This document shows, piece after piece, positions 15,621-24,426 of a stretch of 64,000 bases of DNA. Position 1 is the stretch's first letter. Every line of letters begins with the position of its first letter. Under the pieces are notes generated by a model. That model was not told the DNA's origin. It saw nothing but the letters and a program-made list of their open reading frames with translations, and did not search any database. The stretch spans positions 1-64,000 of the forward strand of contig JAJYNO010000009.1 in assembly GCA_021786295.1 (NCBI GenBank). Direction: 5' to 3'. Made by a program: the position numbers and the translations under genes. This stretch comes from a bacterium (GTDB lineage Bacteria > Elusimicrobiota > Elusimicrobia > Elusimicrobiales > UBA9959).

Positions 15621-16915
15621 AGGCGGTGGATGTTCTTTCCCTTCAGCCCCTTGGTAGCGTTGCGCGTGTCGAACACCAGGCGGGCCTTTTTCGCGAGGTC
15701 CGCGTAGTCGATGCAGGAGTGAGGCGTGACTATCAGCACGCAGTCGTAGTCCTTGAGCCGCTTAAGGGCGTCCTTGCGGGAGCGGCGCACTTCGCCCTCC
15801 AGGTCCGTCTCCGGGACGTAGGGATCGTAGTAGTCCGCCTTGGCGCCCGTCTTCTCCAGCAGGAGCAGCACGTCGCGGGCCGGGCTTTCGCGCGGGTCGG
15901 AGATGTCCGGCTTGTAGGCCATGCCTATCATCAGCACCCTGGAGCGGCTCAGCGCCTTGCCGCGGGCGTTCAGCAGCTCGCCGAGGCGCTCGATAACCCG
16001 GTCCGGCATCGTGGAATTGATGGCGCCGGCCAGCTCTATGAAGCGGGGCTCGAAGTTCAGGGTCTTCATCTTCCAGCCGAGGTAGTGCGGGTCCAGCGGG
16101 ATGCAGTGGCCGCCGATGCCGGGACCCGGGTAGAACGGCATGAAGCCGAACGGCTTGGACGACGCCGCGCCGATGATCTCCCAGACGTCGAGGCCGAGCT
16201 TGTGGCACATCAGCGCCAGCTCGTTGACCATCCCGATGTTCACGGCGCGGAAGGTGTTCTCCAGCAGCTTGACCAGCTCCGCGGCCTCGGTGCTGGAGAC
16301 CTCCAGCACGCGGTCTATGACGGAGCCGTAGAGCATGGCGGCCAGCTTCGTGCAGAGCGGGGTCAGGCCCCCGACGACCTTGGGCGTGTTCCTGACGCCG
16401 TACTTCTTGTTGCCTGGGTCCACGCGCTCCGGGGAGAAGGCCAGACGGAAGTCCGTTCCGGCCTTGAGGCCGCTCTCCTCCAGCATCGGCTTCACCAGTT
16501 CCTTGGTGGTGCCGGGATAGGTGGTGCTCTCAAGTATGACGAGCTGGCCGCGCCGCAGGTATTTGCGCGCCTCTTTGACCGAGGCCACTATGTAGGAAAC
16601 GTCTGGGTCCTTGCTCTTCCTGAGCGGGGTGGGGACGCAGATGATCACCGCGTCCATCTTCTTCAGCCCGGAGAAGTCCAGCGTGGCGTCCAGCAGGCCT
16701 TTTTCCGCCAGCGAGGCGATCTCCGCGGTCGGGACGTCGCCTATATAGGATACCCCGGCCTTGAGGTCGCGCACCTTCTGCTGGTCCACCTCGAATCCGG
16801 TCACTCGGAAGCCGCCCTTGGCGAACTCCACCGCCAACGGCAGGCCCACGTAGCCCATCCCTACTATGCCTATCCTGGCCGTCCTGTCTTTTATAAGTTC
16901 CTGTAAATTTTTCAT
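15617..16915 (-). CDS. UDP-sugar 6-dehydrogenase (WbpA/WecC type)
   Basis: This NAD-dependent nucleotide-sugar dehydrogenase has 432 residues. The Rossmann motif GIVGMGYVGLPLA is near the N-terminus, ESTTYPGTT follows, and the catalytic cysteine is in GPGIGGHCIPLDP. The sequence is closest in pattern to UDP-N-acetylglucosamine 6-dehydrogenases that feed surface polysaccharide synthesis, but UDP-glucose or UDP-ManNAc as substrate cannot be excluded. It is followed with a 4-nt overlap by a histidine kinase gene. No other polysaccharide gene is nearby. Confidence 0.88.
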   Translation of the reverse strand: MKNLQELIKDRTARIGIVGMGYVGLPLAVEFAKGGFRVTGFEVDQQKVRDLKAGVSYIGDVPTAEIASLAEKGLLDATLDFSGLKKMDAVIICVPTPLRKSKDPDVSYIVASVKEARKYLRRGQLVILESTTYPGTTKELVKPMLEESGLKAGTDFRLAFSPERVDPGNKKYGVRNTPKVVGGLTPLCTKLAAMLYGSVIDRVLEVSSTEAAELVKLLENTFRAVNIGMVNELALMCHKLGLDVWEIIGAASSKPFGFMPFYPGPGIGGHCIPLDPHYLGWKMKTLNFEPRFIELAGAINSTMPDRVIERLGELLNARGKALSRSRVLMIGMAYKPDISDPRESPARDVLLLLEKTGAKADYYDPYVPETDLEGEVRRSRKDALKRLKDYDCVLIVTPHSCIDYADLAKKARLVFDTRNATKGLKGKNIHRL

Positions 16916-16945
16916 CGTATCAATCCTTGCCCGGCGATTAACGAA

Positions 16946-16954
16946 ATTATATCA
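16946..16954 (-). promoter_or_regulatory. Extended -10 promoter of the UDP-sugar dehydrogenase
   Basis: The minus strand reads TGATATAAT, 31 nt upstream of the ATG at 16915. It is identical to the element at 350-358, suggesting that extended -10 promoters are common in this genome. Confidence 0.5.
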
Positions 16955-17032
16955 AAATAATCCGGGCGCCCCCCCTGCTGTCCCGGGCTGCAGGTTCCCT
17001 GCCCGCGGCATATTTAATATAATTGTTCGTCT

Positions 17033-17665
17033 ATGGAGTGGATTTTACAACTTCCGGTGCTCTTCTTCTCGATCATTTTCCACGAGTTCTCGCACGGCTA
17101 CGCGGCCTACCTCCGGGGGGACGACACGGCCTACCTTTCCGGCCGGCTGTCCCTGAGCCCGCTGCCGCACATAGACCCCGTCGGGACCATCCTGGTGCCG
17201 GCGGCCTGCGCGCTGATGCACTTCCCTATGATAGGCTGGGCGCGCCCGGTGCCGGTGAACCCGTACCGGATGCGCAATCCGCGCGGGGACATGGCGCTGG
17301 TGGCCTTCAGCGGGCCGCTCTCCAATATACTGCTGGCCCTGCTCTCGGCCCTGGCCTTCAAGCTGCTGATGCTGGGCTTCATAGGCGGTGACCTGGGCCT
17401 GACGCTGCTCAGGATGCTGGCCTTCTCGGTGATGATAAACCTGCTGCTGGCCGTCTTCAACCTGATCCCCGTCTTTCCGCTGGACGGCAGCCAGATCGCG
17501 CTTGGCCTGCTGAAAGGCCGCGCGCTCGAGCTCTACGAGAAGCACCTGCCTTACGGCGTCTATATCATACTCGGCCTGGTGGTGACCGGCCTGCTGCAGC
17601 ACATCATGCAGCCGCTGCTGAACCTGGCCATGATGCTGGTCTACCCGATAATGGGAGGGTTCTAG
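17033..17665 (+). CDS. Site-2 protease family (M50) membrane peptidase
   Basis: A 210-residue rhomboid-sized M50B protein with zinc ligands HEFSH at residues 17-21 and the third ligand in NLIPVFPLDGSQ. Several hydrophobic helices place the active site in the membrane. This short group (FW-containing, GWARPVPVNPYRMRNP) usually has no PDZ domain, as here. Substrate unknown. It is the first gene of a tight run: the trpS ATG starts on the base after its stop. Confidence 0.9.
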   Translation: MEWILQLPVLFFSIIFHEFSHGYAAYLRGDDTAYLSGRLSLSPLPHIDPVGTILVPAACALMHFPMIGWARPVPVNPYRMRNPRGDMALVAFSGPLSNILLALLSALAFKLLMLGFIGGDLGLTLLRMLAFSVMINLLLAVFNLIPVFPLDGSQIALGLLKGRALELYEKHLPYGVYIILGLVVTGLLQHIMQPLLNLAMMLVYPIMGGF

Positions 17666-18757
17666 ATGGAGAACGAAAAGAAGCCGGTGGTGGTGTCCGG
17701 CGCCAGGCCCACCGGGCGCCTGCACCTGGGCAATTACTGGGGCACCCTCAGGAACTGGTCGGAGCTGCAGGACAAGTTCAACTGTTATTTCTTCGTGGCG
17801 GACTGGCACGCGCTGACCACCGGCGCCGATAAGAGCGGCAGCCTCGCCGCCAACACCCGCGAAATGGTGCTGGACTGGCTGGCCATCGGCCTGGACCCGG
17901 CGAAGGCCGTCTTCTTCCGGCAGAGCGACGTGAAGGCGCACGCGGAGCTGGCGCTGCTGCTCGGCATGGTGACGCCTATCAGCTGGCTGCTCCGGAACCC
18001 CACCTTCAAGGACCAGCTGCAGGAGCTCTACAAGGCTAAGTACAAGGGCCAGGAAGACAAGATGAAGAAGGCCGAAGGCGTGACGAAGCAGCTGGCCGAG
18101 GCGCACGGCCACGACGCCGACGAGCTGGCGCTGCACAGCGACATGGCCGTCTACGGCTTCCTCGGCTACCCGGTGCTGATGGCGGCCGACATCCTGCTCT
18201 ACGACGCCACGCACGTGCCGATAGGCCGCGACCAGCTGCCGCACCTGGAGCTGACGCGCGACATGGTGCGCCGCTTCAACCACGTGTTCGGCGGGGACGT
18301 GCTGAAGGAGCCCGAGCCGCTGTTCACGAGCTCCCCCGTGGTGCCCGGCCTCGACGGCCGCAAGATGAGCAAGTCCTACGGCAACACGATCTCGATCTTC
18401 GAGGAGGCGCGCAGCCTCGAGGCGAAGATCAAGAAGATGTACACCGACCCGCTGAAGGTCAAGCTGGACGACAAGGGGCACCCGGAGGGCTGCGTGGTCT
18501 GCGCCTTCCACAGGCTCTACAACCCCGACTGGAAGGCCCGCGAGCAGGAATGCCGCGAGGGCCGGATCGGCTGCGGCGCCTGCAAGAAGCAGCTGACGGA
18601 GCTGATGGAGGGCGGGATGGGCCCGCTGCGCGCCCGCAGGGCGGAACTGGCCGCCTCGGTGGACCCGGAGAGGATCCTGGCCGAAGGCGCCGCTAAGGCC
18701 CGCGCCGCGGCCGACGCCAAGATGAAGGCCGCCTCCAGGGCCGCGGGGCTGATCTGA
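17666..18757 (+). CDS. trpS: Tryptophan-tRNA ligase with Cys cluster
   Basis: A class Ic synthetase charging tRNA-Trp. The HIGH-like motif is PTGRLHLGN near residue 20 and the KMSKS motif KMSKSYGNT is near residue 230. The 363-residue length is slightly above the usual 330. In the C-terminal part cysteines 276, 279, 296, 303 and 306 include a C-x6-C-x2-C block. This resembles the 4Fe-4S motif described for Thermotoga maritima TrpRS, so an anticodon-recognising Fe-S cluster is plausible. The gene abuts the M50 gene and overlaps scpA by one base. Confidence 0.94.
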   Translation: MENEKKPVVVSGARPTGRLHLGNYWGTLRNWSELQDKFNCYFFVADWHALTTGADKSGSLAANTREMVLDWLAIGLDPAKAVFFRQSDVKAHAELALLLGMVTPISWLLRNPTFKDQLQELYKAKYKGQEDKMKKAEGVTKQLAEAHGHDADELALHSDMAVYGFLGYPVLMAADILLYDATHVPIGRDQLPHLELTRDMVRRFNHVFGGDVLKEPEPLFTSSPVVPGLDGRKMSKSYGNTISIFEEARSLEAKIKKMYTDPLKVKLDDKGHPEGCVVCAFHRLYNPDWKAREQECREGRIGCGACKKQLTELMEGGMGPLRARRAELAASVDPERILAEGAAKARAAADAKMKAASRAAGLI

Positions 18758-19515
18758 TGAACGCCATAGACATCCATCTGGAGAACTTCGAGGGTCCGCT
18801 CGACCTCCTGATGCACCTGATCAGGAAGAACAACCTGGACATCTACGACATCCCGATCTCGCAGATCACGGCCGAGTACCTGCAGTACCTCGACGTGATG
18901 AAGAGCCTCAACCTGGAGGTGGCCGGCGAATTCCTCGTGATGGCCGCCACGCTGATGCAGATAAAGGCCAAGATGCTGCTGCCCGCCCCCGAGGTGCAGG
19001 AGGGGGAGAGCGGCCCCGACCCGCGCGGCGCCCTCGTCAGCATGCTCGAGGAGTACCAGCGCTACAAGGAGGCGTCCAAGGACATGAACGGGCGCTTCAA
19101 CAGGTACAAGGACGCGTTCTACCGGGGCTCGCCGGTGTTCTCCAGCGAGGAGAAGTACCTGGACCTGGATTTCTACGCGCTGATGGACGCGGTCAAGCGC
19201 GCGTTCCAGCGCGCCGAGCCCACCCGCGAGGTGGAGGCCGACCAGTTCCCGATAGAATCCCGCGTGGCGAAGATAGAGAAGATGCTGGAGGGCCGGGAGT
19301 GGCTGCTGCTCGACGACGTGTTCGCGGCCGAGACCAAGCGGCTCGGCGTTATCACCTGCTTCATGGCGCTGCTGGAGCTGGTCAAGCAGCGCAGGATACT
19401 GGTGTCGCAGGACGAGGCGTACCAGGAGGTCCGCATCTATCCGGCCCCTGCCCCCGCCGCCGCCATCGCGCCCGAGACCGCCGCCCCGCAGGCGGCCGGA
19501 GGCGCGCAGAACTGA
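18757..19515 (+). CDS. scpA: Segregation and condensation protein A
   Basis: The kleisin of the SMC-ScpAB condensin. The 252-residue sequence starts with the family signature IHLENFEGPLDLLMHLIRKNNLDIYDIP (split here only by position, residues 6-33), followed by ISQITAEYL and the SMC-neck-binding helical part, and ends with a winged-helix segment (LLLDDVF ... VITCFMALLELVKQ). The last 20 residues are Ala/Pro-rich. It overlaps trpS by one base (TGATG) and precedes scpB. Confidence 0.93.
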   Translation: MNAIDIHLENFEGPLDLLMHLIRKNNLDIYDIPISQITAEYLQYLDVMKSLNLEVAGEFLVMAATLMQIKAKMLLPAPEVQEGESGPDPRGALVSMLEEYQRYKEASKDMNGRFNRYKDAFYRGSPVFSSEEKYLDLDFYALMDAVKRAFQRAEPTREVEADQFPIESRVAKIEKMLEGREWLLLDDVFAAETKRLGVITCFMALLELVKQRRILVSQDEAYQEVRIYPAPAPAAAIAPETAAPQAAGGAQN

Positions 19516-19539
19516 ATTTAGCTGTCCTCAAGAGGTAAT

Positions 19540-20376
19540 ATGGAAGACGCCGAACTGAAGAAAGTGCTGGAGACCCTGCTGTTCATCACGGACGCGCCGC
19601 TGCCGGCCGGCCGCATAGCGCAGCTCTGCGAGATAAAGAACAAGGAGCGCGTAGAGAGCGCGCTGCAGGAGCTGCGCAAGAGCTACGACGACGAGGGACG
19701 CACGCTGCAGGTGATGCAGGTGGCCGGCGGCTGGCAGCTCGCCACGAGGCCCGAGTACGGCCTGTGGGTGCGCAAGCTCTACCACAACAAGATGACGGTG
19801 CGGCTGACGCAGGCCGCTCTCGAGACCCTCTGCATCATCGCCTACAAGCAGCCGCTGACCCGCGGCGACATCGAAGCGATACGCGGCGTGGAGGTGATAG
19901 GCCCGCTGGAGACGCTGACGCAGCGCAAACTGATCACCGTAGTGGGCCGCCGCGAGACCATAGGCCGCCCGATACTCTACGGCACTACCAGCGAGTTCCT
20001 GCGGCAGTTCGGCCTGAACTCGCTGGACGATCTGCCGAAGCTGGAGAGCTTCAACATAGAGAACGCGGCCGCCGCGGTTCAGAGCACCGCCGTGGAGCTG
20101 GTGGAGCAGGAGTCCCTGCAGGAGCCGGTGGCCGAGGGCGCTCCGCCGCAGGACCCGGCCCTGGCGGCGCTCGAGGCCGGCGCCGCGCCGGCTCAGGAAG
20201 CCGGGGACGAGCCGCCGGAAGGAACTGCGGTCGAGGGCCGGGACGGGCCGTCCGCCGAGCCCGGGGCCGCGCCGGAGGCCCAGGCCGGCCCGCAGCCTGA
20301 AACCGCCCCCGGGTTCCCGGCCGAAGCGGGGGTCCCGGACCAGCCCGCAGGCAAGGACGGAGAGGAGCCGCGGTAA
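19540..20376 (+). CDS. scpB: Segregation and condensation protein B
   Basis: ScpB dimerises through two winged helices and binds the ScpA kleisin. Residues 1-175 carry the family fold: KKVLETLLFITDAPLPAGRI, then LTQAALETLCIIAYKQPLTRGDIEAIRGVE, and GRPILYGTTSEFLRQFGL. Residues about 180-278 are a low-complexity Ala/Glu/Pro/Gly tail not found in typical ScpB (about 190 residues), similar in style to the tail on ScpA here. A moderate ribosome site (AAGAGGT) precedes the ATG. Confidence 0.93.
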   Translation: MEDAELKKVLETLLFITDAPLPAGRIAQLCEIKNKERVESALQELRKSYDDEGRTLQVMQVAGGWQLATRPEYGLWVRKLYHNKMTVRLTQAALETLCIIAYKQPLTRGDIEAIRGVEVIGPLETLTQRKLITVVGRRETIGRPILYGTTSEFLRQFGLNSLDDLPKLESFNIENAAAAVQSTAVELVEQESLQEPVAEGAPPQDPALAALEAGAAPAQEAGDEPPEGTAVEGRDGPSAEPGAAPEAQAGPQPETAPGFPAEAGVPDQPAGKDGEEPR

Positions 20377-20400
20377 GGGCCGGACTTCTACCGCTTATAC

Positions 20401-21393
20401 ATGCCTGAGATCCGCAAAGACCCCGTTTTCGGCCGCTGGGTCATCATAGCCTCGGAGCGCGGACTGCGCCCCAACGAGTTCCGCCCGGCCGCGGGGGGCG
20501 GCGCCGGCCACGTCTGCCCCTTCTGCCCCGGCAGCGAGGACCTGACCCCTCCCTCCATCTACACCCTGCCGGCCGCCGGCGGCGGCTGGCGCCTGCGCGT
20601 GGTGCGCAACAAGTACCCGGCGCTGGTCTCCGAGGGTTCCCCGGACAGCCGCCGCGACGGGATCTACGACAGTATGGACGGCATGGGCTTCCACGAGGTG
20701 GTCATAGAGACCCCGGAGCACGGCCTGACCCTGGAACGCATGCCGGCCGAGGCCGTGGCCGACGTTATCAGGACCTTCATGCTGCGCGTCAGGGAGATAA
20801 AAAAGGACCCGCGCATAAAGTACGTGATGATCTTCAAGAACCACGGCCGCAACGCCGGGGCCAGCCTGCAGCACCCGCATTCCCAGATCATCGCGATGCC
20901 GATGGCGCCGCTGCGCGTCCAGCAGGAGATAGACGGGGCGGCCGATTACCTGACCGAGCGCGGCACCTGCGTCTTCTGCGACATCGTCAGAGAGGAGACC
21001 GCCTTCAAGAAGAGGATAGTGGCCGGGAACGCCGATTTCCTGGCCGTGGCCCCGTACGCCAGCCGCTTCTCGTTCGAGACCTGGATACTGCCAAGGTCGC
21101 ACTCCAGCCATTTCGAGGATATGCCGGAGACGCTGGCCCCGGCGCTGGCCGAGGTGCTGAAGACGGCGCTGGGCAAGCTCTCGGCCTCCCTGGGGGACCT
21201 GTCCTACAACCTCATCGTGCACACGATGCCGGTGCAGGACCCGGCCGCGGAGCATTATCACTGGCACATAGAGATAATGCCCAAGCTCAGCCACGTGGCG
21301 GGCTTCGAGTGGGGCACCGGCTTCTATATAAACGCGGTTTCCCCGGAAGAGGCGGCGGAGATACTGAACTCGGGCAGGAAGTACAGCGTCTAG
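20401..21393 (+). CDS. galT: Galactose-1-phosphate uridylyltransferase
   Basis: This enzyme exchanges UMP between UDP-glucose and galactose-1-phosphate (Leloir pathway). The 330-residue sequence has the N-terminal MPEIRKDPVFGRWVIIA, a zinc-type CPFCPGSE, the active-site LQHPHSQ with the nucleophilic His, a second Cys pair (GTCVFCDIV) and YHWHIEIMP near the end. It lies directly before glgA with 27 nt between, which points to sugar-nucleotide/glycogen metabolism. Some members act as ADP-sugar phosphorylases; the sequence alone does not decide this. Confidence 0.92.
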   Translation: MPEIRKDPVFGRWVIIASERGLRPNEFRPAAGGGAGHVCPFCPGSEDLTPPSIYTLPAAGGGWRLRVVRNKYPALVSEGSPDSRRDGIYDSMDGMGFHEVVIETPEHGLTLERMPAEAVADVIRTFMLRVREIKKDPRIKYVMIFKNHGRNAGASLQHPHSQIIAMPMAPLRVQQEIDGAADYLTERGTCVFCDIVREETAFKKRIVAGNADFLAVAPYASRFSFETWILPRSHSSHFEDMPETLAPALAEVLKTALGKLSASLGDLSYNLIVHTMPVQDPAAEHYHWHIEIMPKLSHVAGFEWGTGFYINAVSPEEAAEILNSGRKYSV

Positions 21394-21420
21394 CGCGGCA
21401 TCGGCAAGAGAGGTCAAAAT

Positions 21421-22878
21421 ATGAAGATACTTATAGCTGCCAGCGAGGCTTTTCCCTTCTGCAAGACCGGCGGCCTGGCCGACGTGACCGGCGCGCTGGC
21501 GCAGGTGTTCTCGCGCATGCCGGAGGCTGAGGTGGTCCTGTTCCTGCCGCGCTACCGCAACGTGGGCGGCGGGGCCTTCTCGCTGAAGGCGACCGGCGGC
21601 AGTTTCCTGATCCCGGTCGGCGGCCGCATAGAGACCGCCACGATGAGCCGCGTGCAGTGGGGCAAGGCGGCGGTCTACTTCATAGAGAGCCCCAAGTATT
21701 TCGACAGGCCCGGCATGTACCGGGCGGCCGGCGGCGACTACGAGGACAACGACGAGCGCTTCATCTTCTTCTCGCGCGCGGTGCTGGAGGGCGCCAAGTT
21801 CATCGGCTTCAAGCCCGACGTGATCCACTGCCACGACTGGCAGACCGGGCTGGTGCCGGCCTACCTGCGCACGCTGTACCGCATAGACTCGTTCTACGCC
21901 AAGACGGCCTCGGTCTTCACGATCCACAATATCGCCTACCAGGGCATGTTCCCGAAGGAGACGCTGCTGAAAGCCGGGTTCTCGTGGATGGACTTCACTC
22001 CGGAGCGCCTGGAGTATTACGGCGGGATCAATTTCATGAAGGCCGGCCTGGCCTTCGCCGACCTGATCACTACCGTCAGCCCCACCTACGCCGGCGAGAT
22101 CCAGTACCGGCCCGAGTTCGGCCACGGCATGGAGGGGCTGCTCAAGCACCGCACCGCGGACCTCTTCGGCATCCTGAACGGGATAGACGAGGAGATCTGG
22201 GACCCGGCCACCGACACGTTCCTCGAGCGCGGCTACGAGCTCAAGAGCTTCGCGCGCGGCAAGGCCGCCTCCAAGAAGGCTCTGCAGAAGGCGCTGGGCC
22301 TGGAGGAGAACAAGGACCTGATACTGGCGGGCGTAGTGAGCCGCCTGGACCGGCAGAAGGGGCTGGACACCCTGCTCTCCGTCATGCCGGAGTTCCTGGA
22401 CAAGATGCAGCTGGTGGCGCTCGGCGCGGGCGACCCGGGCCTTTCCGACGCCTTCGCCGCGCTGGCCAAGGAACATCCCAAGCGCGTCGCCTTCAGGAAC
22501 GGCTTCGACGAGACCCTGGCCCACAGGATCTACGGCGCCTCGGACATCTTCCTGATGCCGTCCCGCTTCGAACCGTGCGGCCTCAGCCAGATGATAGCCA
22601 TGCGCTACGGCTCGCTGCCGGTGGTCACCCGGACCGGGGGGCTCAAGGACACCGTCTATTACAACGGCGAGCCCAAGGACTCCAACGGCTTCGCGATAGA
22701 CGCCCCGGACCCCGGCCAGCTCAGGTCCGCGCTCGGCCATATCGTTTCCCTCTACGGCTGGCGCGAGAACTGGAACATGATGGTGCGCAACGCGATGAAA
22801 GGCGACTACGCCTGGCACAGGTCGGCCGAGGCCTATATAAAGCTCTTCGGCATCGCCGCGCAGCGCCGCCAGCTCTGA
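21421..22878 (+). CDS. glgA: Glycogen synthase (GT5, ADP-glucose)
   Basis: A 485-residue GT5 family starch/glycogen synthase elongating alpha-1,4-glucan. The N-terminal KTGGLADV substrate loop, DVIHCHDWQTGLVPAYLR, TIHNIAYQG and the C-terminal PSRFEPCGLSQMIAMRYGSLPVV with the TGGLKDTV loop are all present. Length matches the family (about 480). It shares a short intergenic gap with galT. Other glg genes are not in the window. Confidence 0.95.
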   Translation: MKILIAASEAFPFCKTGGLADVTGALAQVFSRMPEAEVVLFLPRYRNVGGGAFSLKATGGSFLIPVGGRIETATMSRVQWGKAAVYFIESPKYFDRPGMYRAAGGDYEDNDERFIFFSRAVLEGAKFIGFKPDVIHCHDWQTGLVPAYLRTLYRIDSFYAKTASVFTIHNIAYQGMFPKETLLKAGFSWMDFTPERLEYYGGINFMKAGLAFADLITTVSPTYAGEIQYRPEFGHGMEGLLKHRTADLFGILNGIDEEIWDPATDTFLERGYELKSFARGKAASKKALQKALGLEENKDLILAGVVSRLDRQKGLDTLLSVMPEFLDKMQLVALGAGDPGLSDAFAALAKEHPKRVAFRNGFDETLAHRIYGASDIFLMPSRFEPCGLSQMIAMRYGSLPVVTRTGGLKDTVYYNGEPKDSNGFAIDAPDPGQLRSALGHIVSLYGWRENWNMMVRNAMKGDYAWHRSAEAYIKLFGIAAQRRQL

Positions 22879-22990
22879 GCCTTCGCTTTTCCTTAACATA
22901 GCGCCGGCACGGCCCCCCGCGCCGGACCAAAGGTCCTATCCCCGGCGGGGCCCTCGGACACTTAAAGCCCCGCCCGCGGCGCGCTATCCT

Positions 22991-24361
22991 ATGGGTATGG
23001 ATACCAAGGCGCTGAAACTCATGGTCATGTCCTTCGCGGCGGCCTTGCTGCCTTCGGCGGCCTCCGCCCAGGGCGCCGCTTTCGAGGCGCTGCTCGGGGC
23101 CGCCGGCCAGGCCGGGCTTAGCGCTTCCGTTCCGGCGGTCTCGGCCCCCAAAGACACGAATTTCGGCGGAGAGTTCGCCTACATCGACAGGGGGCACGTC
23201 GTCCCGCAGGGGGCTCTGCGCATCGCCCTGGCCTATTATAAGGCCCACCGGGCCGGGCTCGGCAACCCGTATTATCTCTCCGTGGCGGACTTCACCCAGT
23301 ACGACCTGAACAAGAGGTTCTATGTCATAGACATGCGCACCGGGGACGTGCGGCGCTTCCTGGTGGCGCACGGCAGCGGCTCAGACCCCGGACACACCGG
23401 CTACGCCACGATCTTCTCCAATAAGAACGAGACCCACGCGACGGCCCTGGGTTTCTACAGGACCGGCGAGACCTATTACGGGGAGCACGGCTATTCCCTG
23501 CGGCTGGACGGCCTTAGCGCCGGCAACAGCAACGCCCGCGCCAGGGCCATCGTCATACACGCCGCCTCCTACGTGGCCTCGGGCGGCCGCAGCTGGGGCT
23601 GCCTGGCCGTAGAGCCTTCGCAGCTGAACGCCGTGGTCGGGATGCTGAAGGGCGGTTCGCTGATCTACGCCTACCACAGCGGTTATGACGGCGCGGCGCA
23701 GGAGAGGGCCGGCGCCTGGGACCCGCAGCCGGCGGCCTCCGCGCCGCGGGGCGCCTACGCCGGCGCCTCCGAAGAGGACGGGGTTACTTCCTATATACAG
23801 CCGGACAGCCTGCCCGAGGACCTGGCCTACGAGGTGCGCCAGCCGGCCGAGCAGGACCCCGGAGCGGGGTGCTACGACGTCTCCTCCCCGGTCCGCTCCG
23901 CCTCGGCCCCCTCTGGCGTGCCGTACCGCGACATCATTCTCAAGGTCTCCAAAGAGGAGGGGGTGGACCCGGCGCTGGTGATGGCCGTGATACAGCAGGA
24001 ATCCCGCTTCTACCCAAAGGCGCGCAGCGCCAGCGGGGCCCTGGGCCTGATGCAGGTGATGCCCGCCACGGCCCGCCTGATGGGCGTGAAGGACCCCGGG
24101 AAACTCTACGACCCCGAGACCAACATCCGCTGCGGCGTGCGCTACCTCAAGTACCTCTGGGGCGAGTTCGGCGAGGGGGACCTCTCCAGCCTTTCCGCCT
24201 CGGCCGCCGACAGCAGCGCGCTGATAAACACGATAGCCGCCTACAACGCCGGCCCCGGCAACGTCCGGAAGTACGGCGGGGTGCCGCCTTTCCGGGAGAC
24301 CCGCGGCTATACGGCCAACGTCAGGTACTATTTCGGGCAGTTCAAGGCCATGCGGGCCTGA
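22991..24361 (+). CDS. YkuD_2-like/lytic transglycosylase fusion, exported
   Basis: After a signal peptide (residues about 1-28, ending ASAQG), residues about 60-230 resemble the YkuD_2 (L,D-transpeptidase-like) domain, with IVIHAASY and the SWGCLAVEP motif holding Cys204. A Pro/Ala linker follows, then a goose-type lytic transglycosylase domain (about 310-456) with catalytic Glu337 in QQESRFYPKA, GLMQVMP, and NIRCGVRYLKYL. It joins a murein cross-link enzyme with a murein-cutting enzyme in one periplasmic protein. The start could be ATG 22991 or 22997; neither has a good ribosome site. Confidence 0.85.
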   Translation: MGMDTKALKLMVMSFAAALLPSAASAQGAAFEALLGAAGQAGLSASVPAVSAPKDTNFGGEFAYIDRGHVVPQGALRIALAYYKAHRAGLGNPYYLSVADFTQYDLNKRFYVIDMRTGDVRRFLVAHGSGSDPGHTGYATIFSNKNETHATALGFYRTGETYYGEHGYSLRLDGLSAGNSNARARAIVIHAASYVASGGRSWGCLAVEPSQLNAVVGMLKGGSLIYAYHSGYDGAAQERAGAWDPQPAASAPRGAYAGASEEDGVTSYIQPDSLPEDLAYEVRQPAEQDPGAGCYDVSSPVRSASAPSGVPYRDIILKVSKEEGVDPALVMAVIQQESRFYPKARSASGALGLMQVMPATARLMGVKDPGKLYDPETNIRCGVRYLKYLWGEFGEGDLSSLSASAADSSALINTIAAYNAGPGNVRKYGGVPPFRETRGYTANVRYYFGQFKAMRA

Positions 24362-24380
24362 ACCCGCCGGCCGAGAAGCG

Positions 24381-24408
24381 AAAAAGGGAGGCGCCGGCCT
24401 CCCTTTTT
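24381..24408. terminator. Bidirectional intrinsic terminator
   Basis: A perfect 12-bp stem (24381-24392 with 24397-24408, loop GCCG) has A5 on one side and T5 on the other, so it serves both the plus-strand gene ending at 24361 and the minus-strand efflux operon ending at 24427. Confidence 0.88.
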
Positions 24409-24426
24409 CTTTCCCCCAGCGGCGGG

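Noticed and set aside
20395..22899. An 834-codon minus-strand ORF opposite galT and glgA
   Set aside because: It covers two recognisable enzymes on the other strand and shows no family motif; open only because of high GC third positions.
22880..22920. A single TTAACA upstream of the YkuD_2-transglycosylase gene as a seventh regulon site
   Set aside because: There is no second hexamer 11 bp away and no -10 at 9 bp, so it does not fit the shared design.
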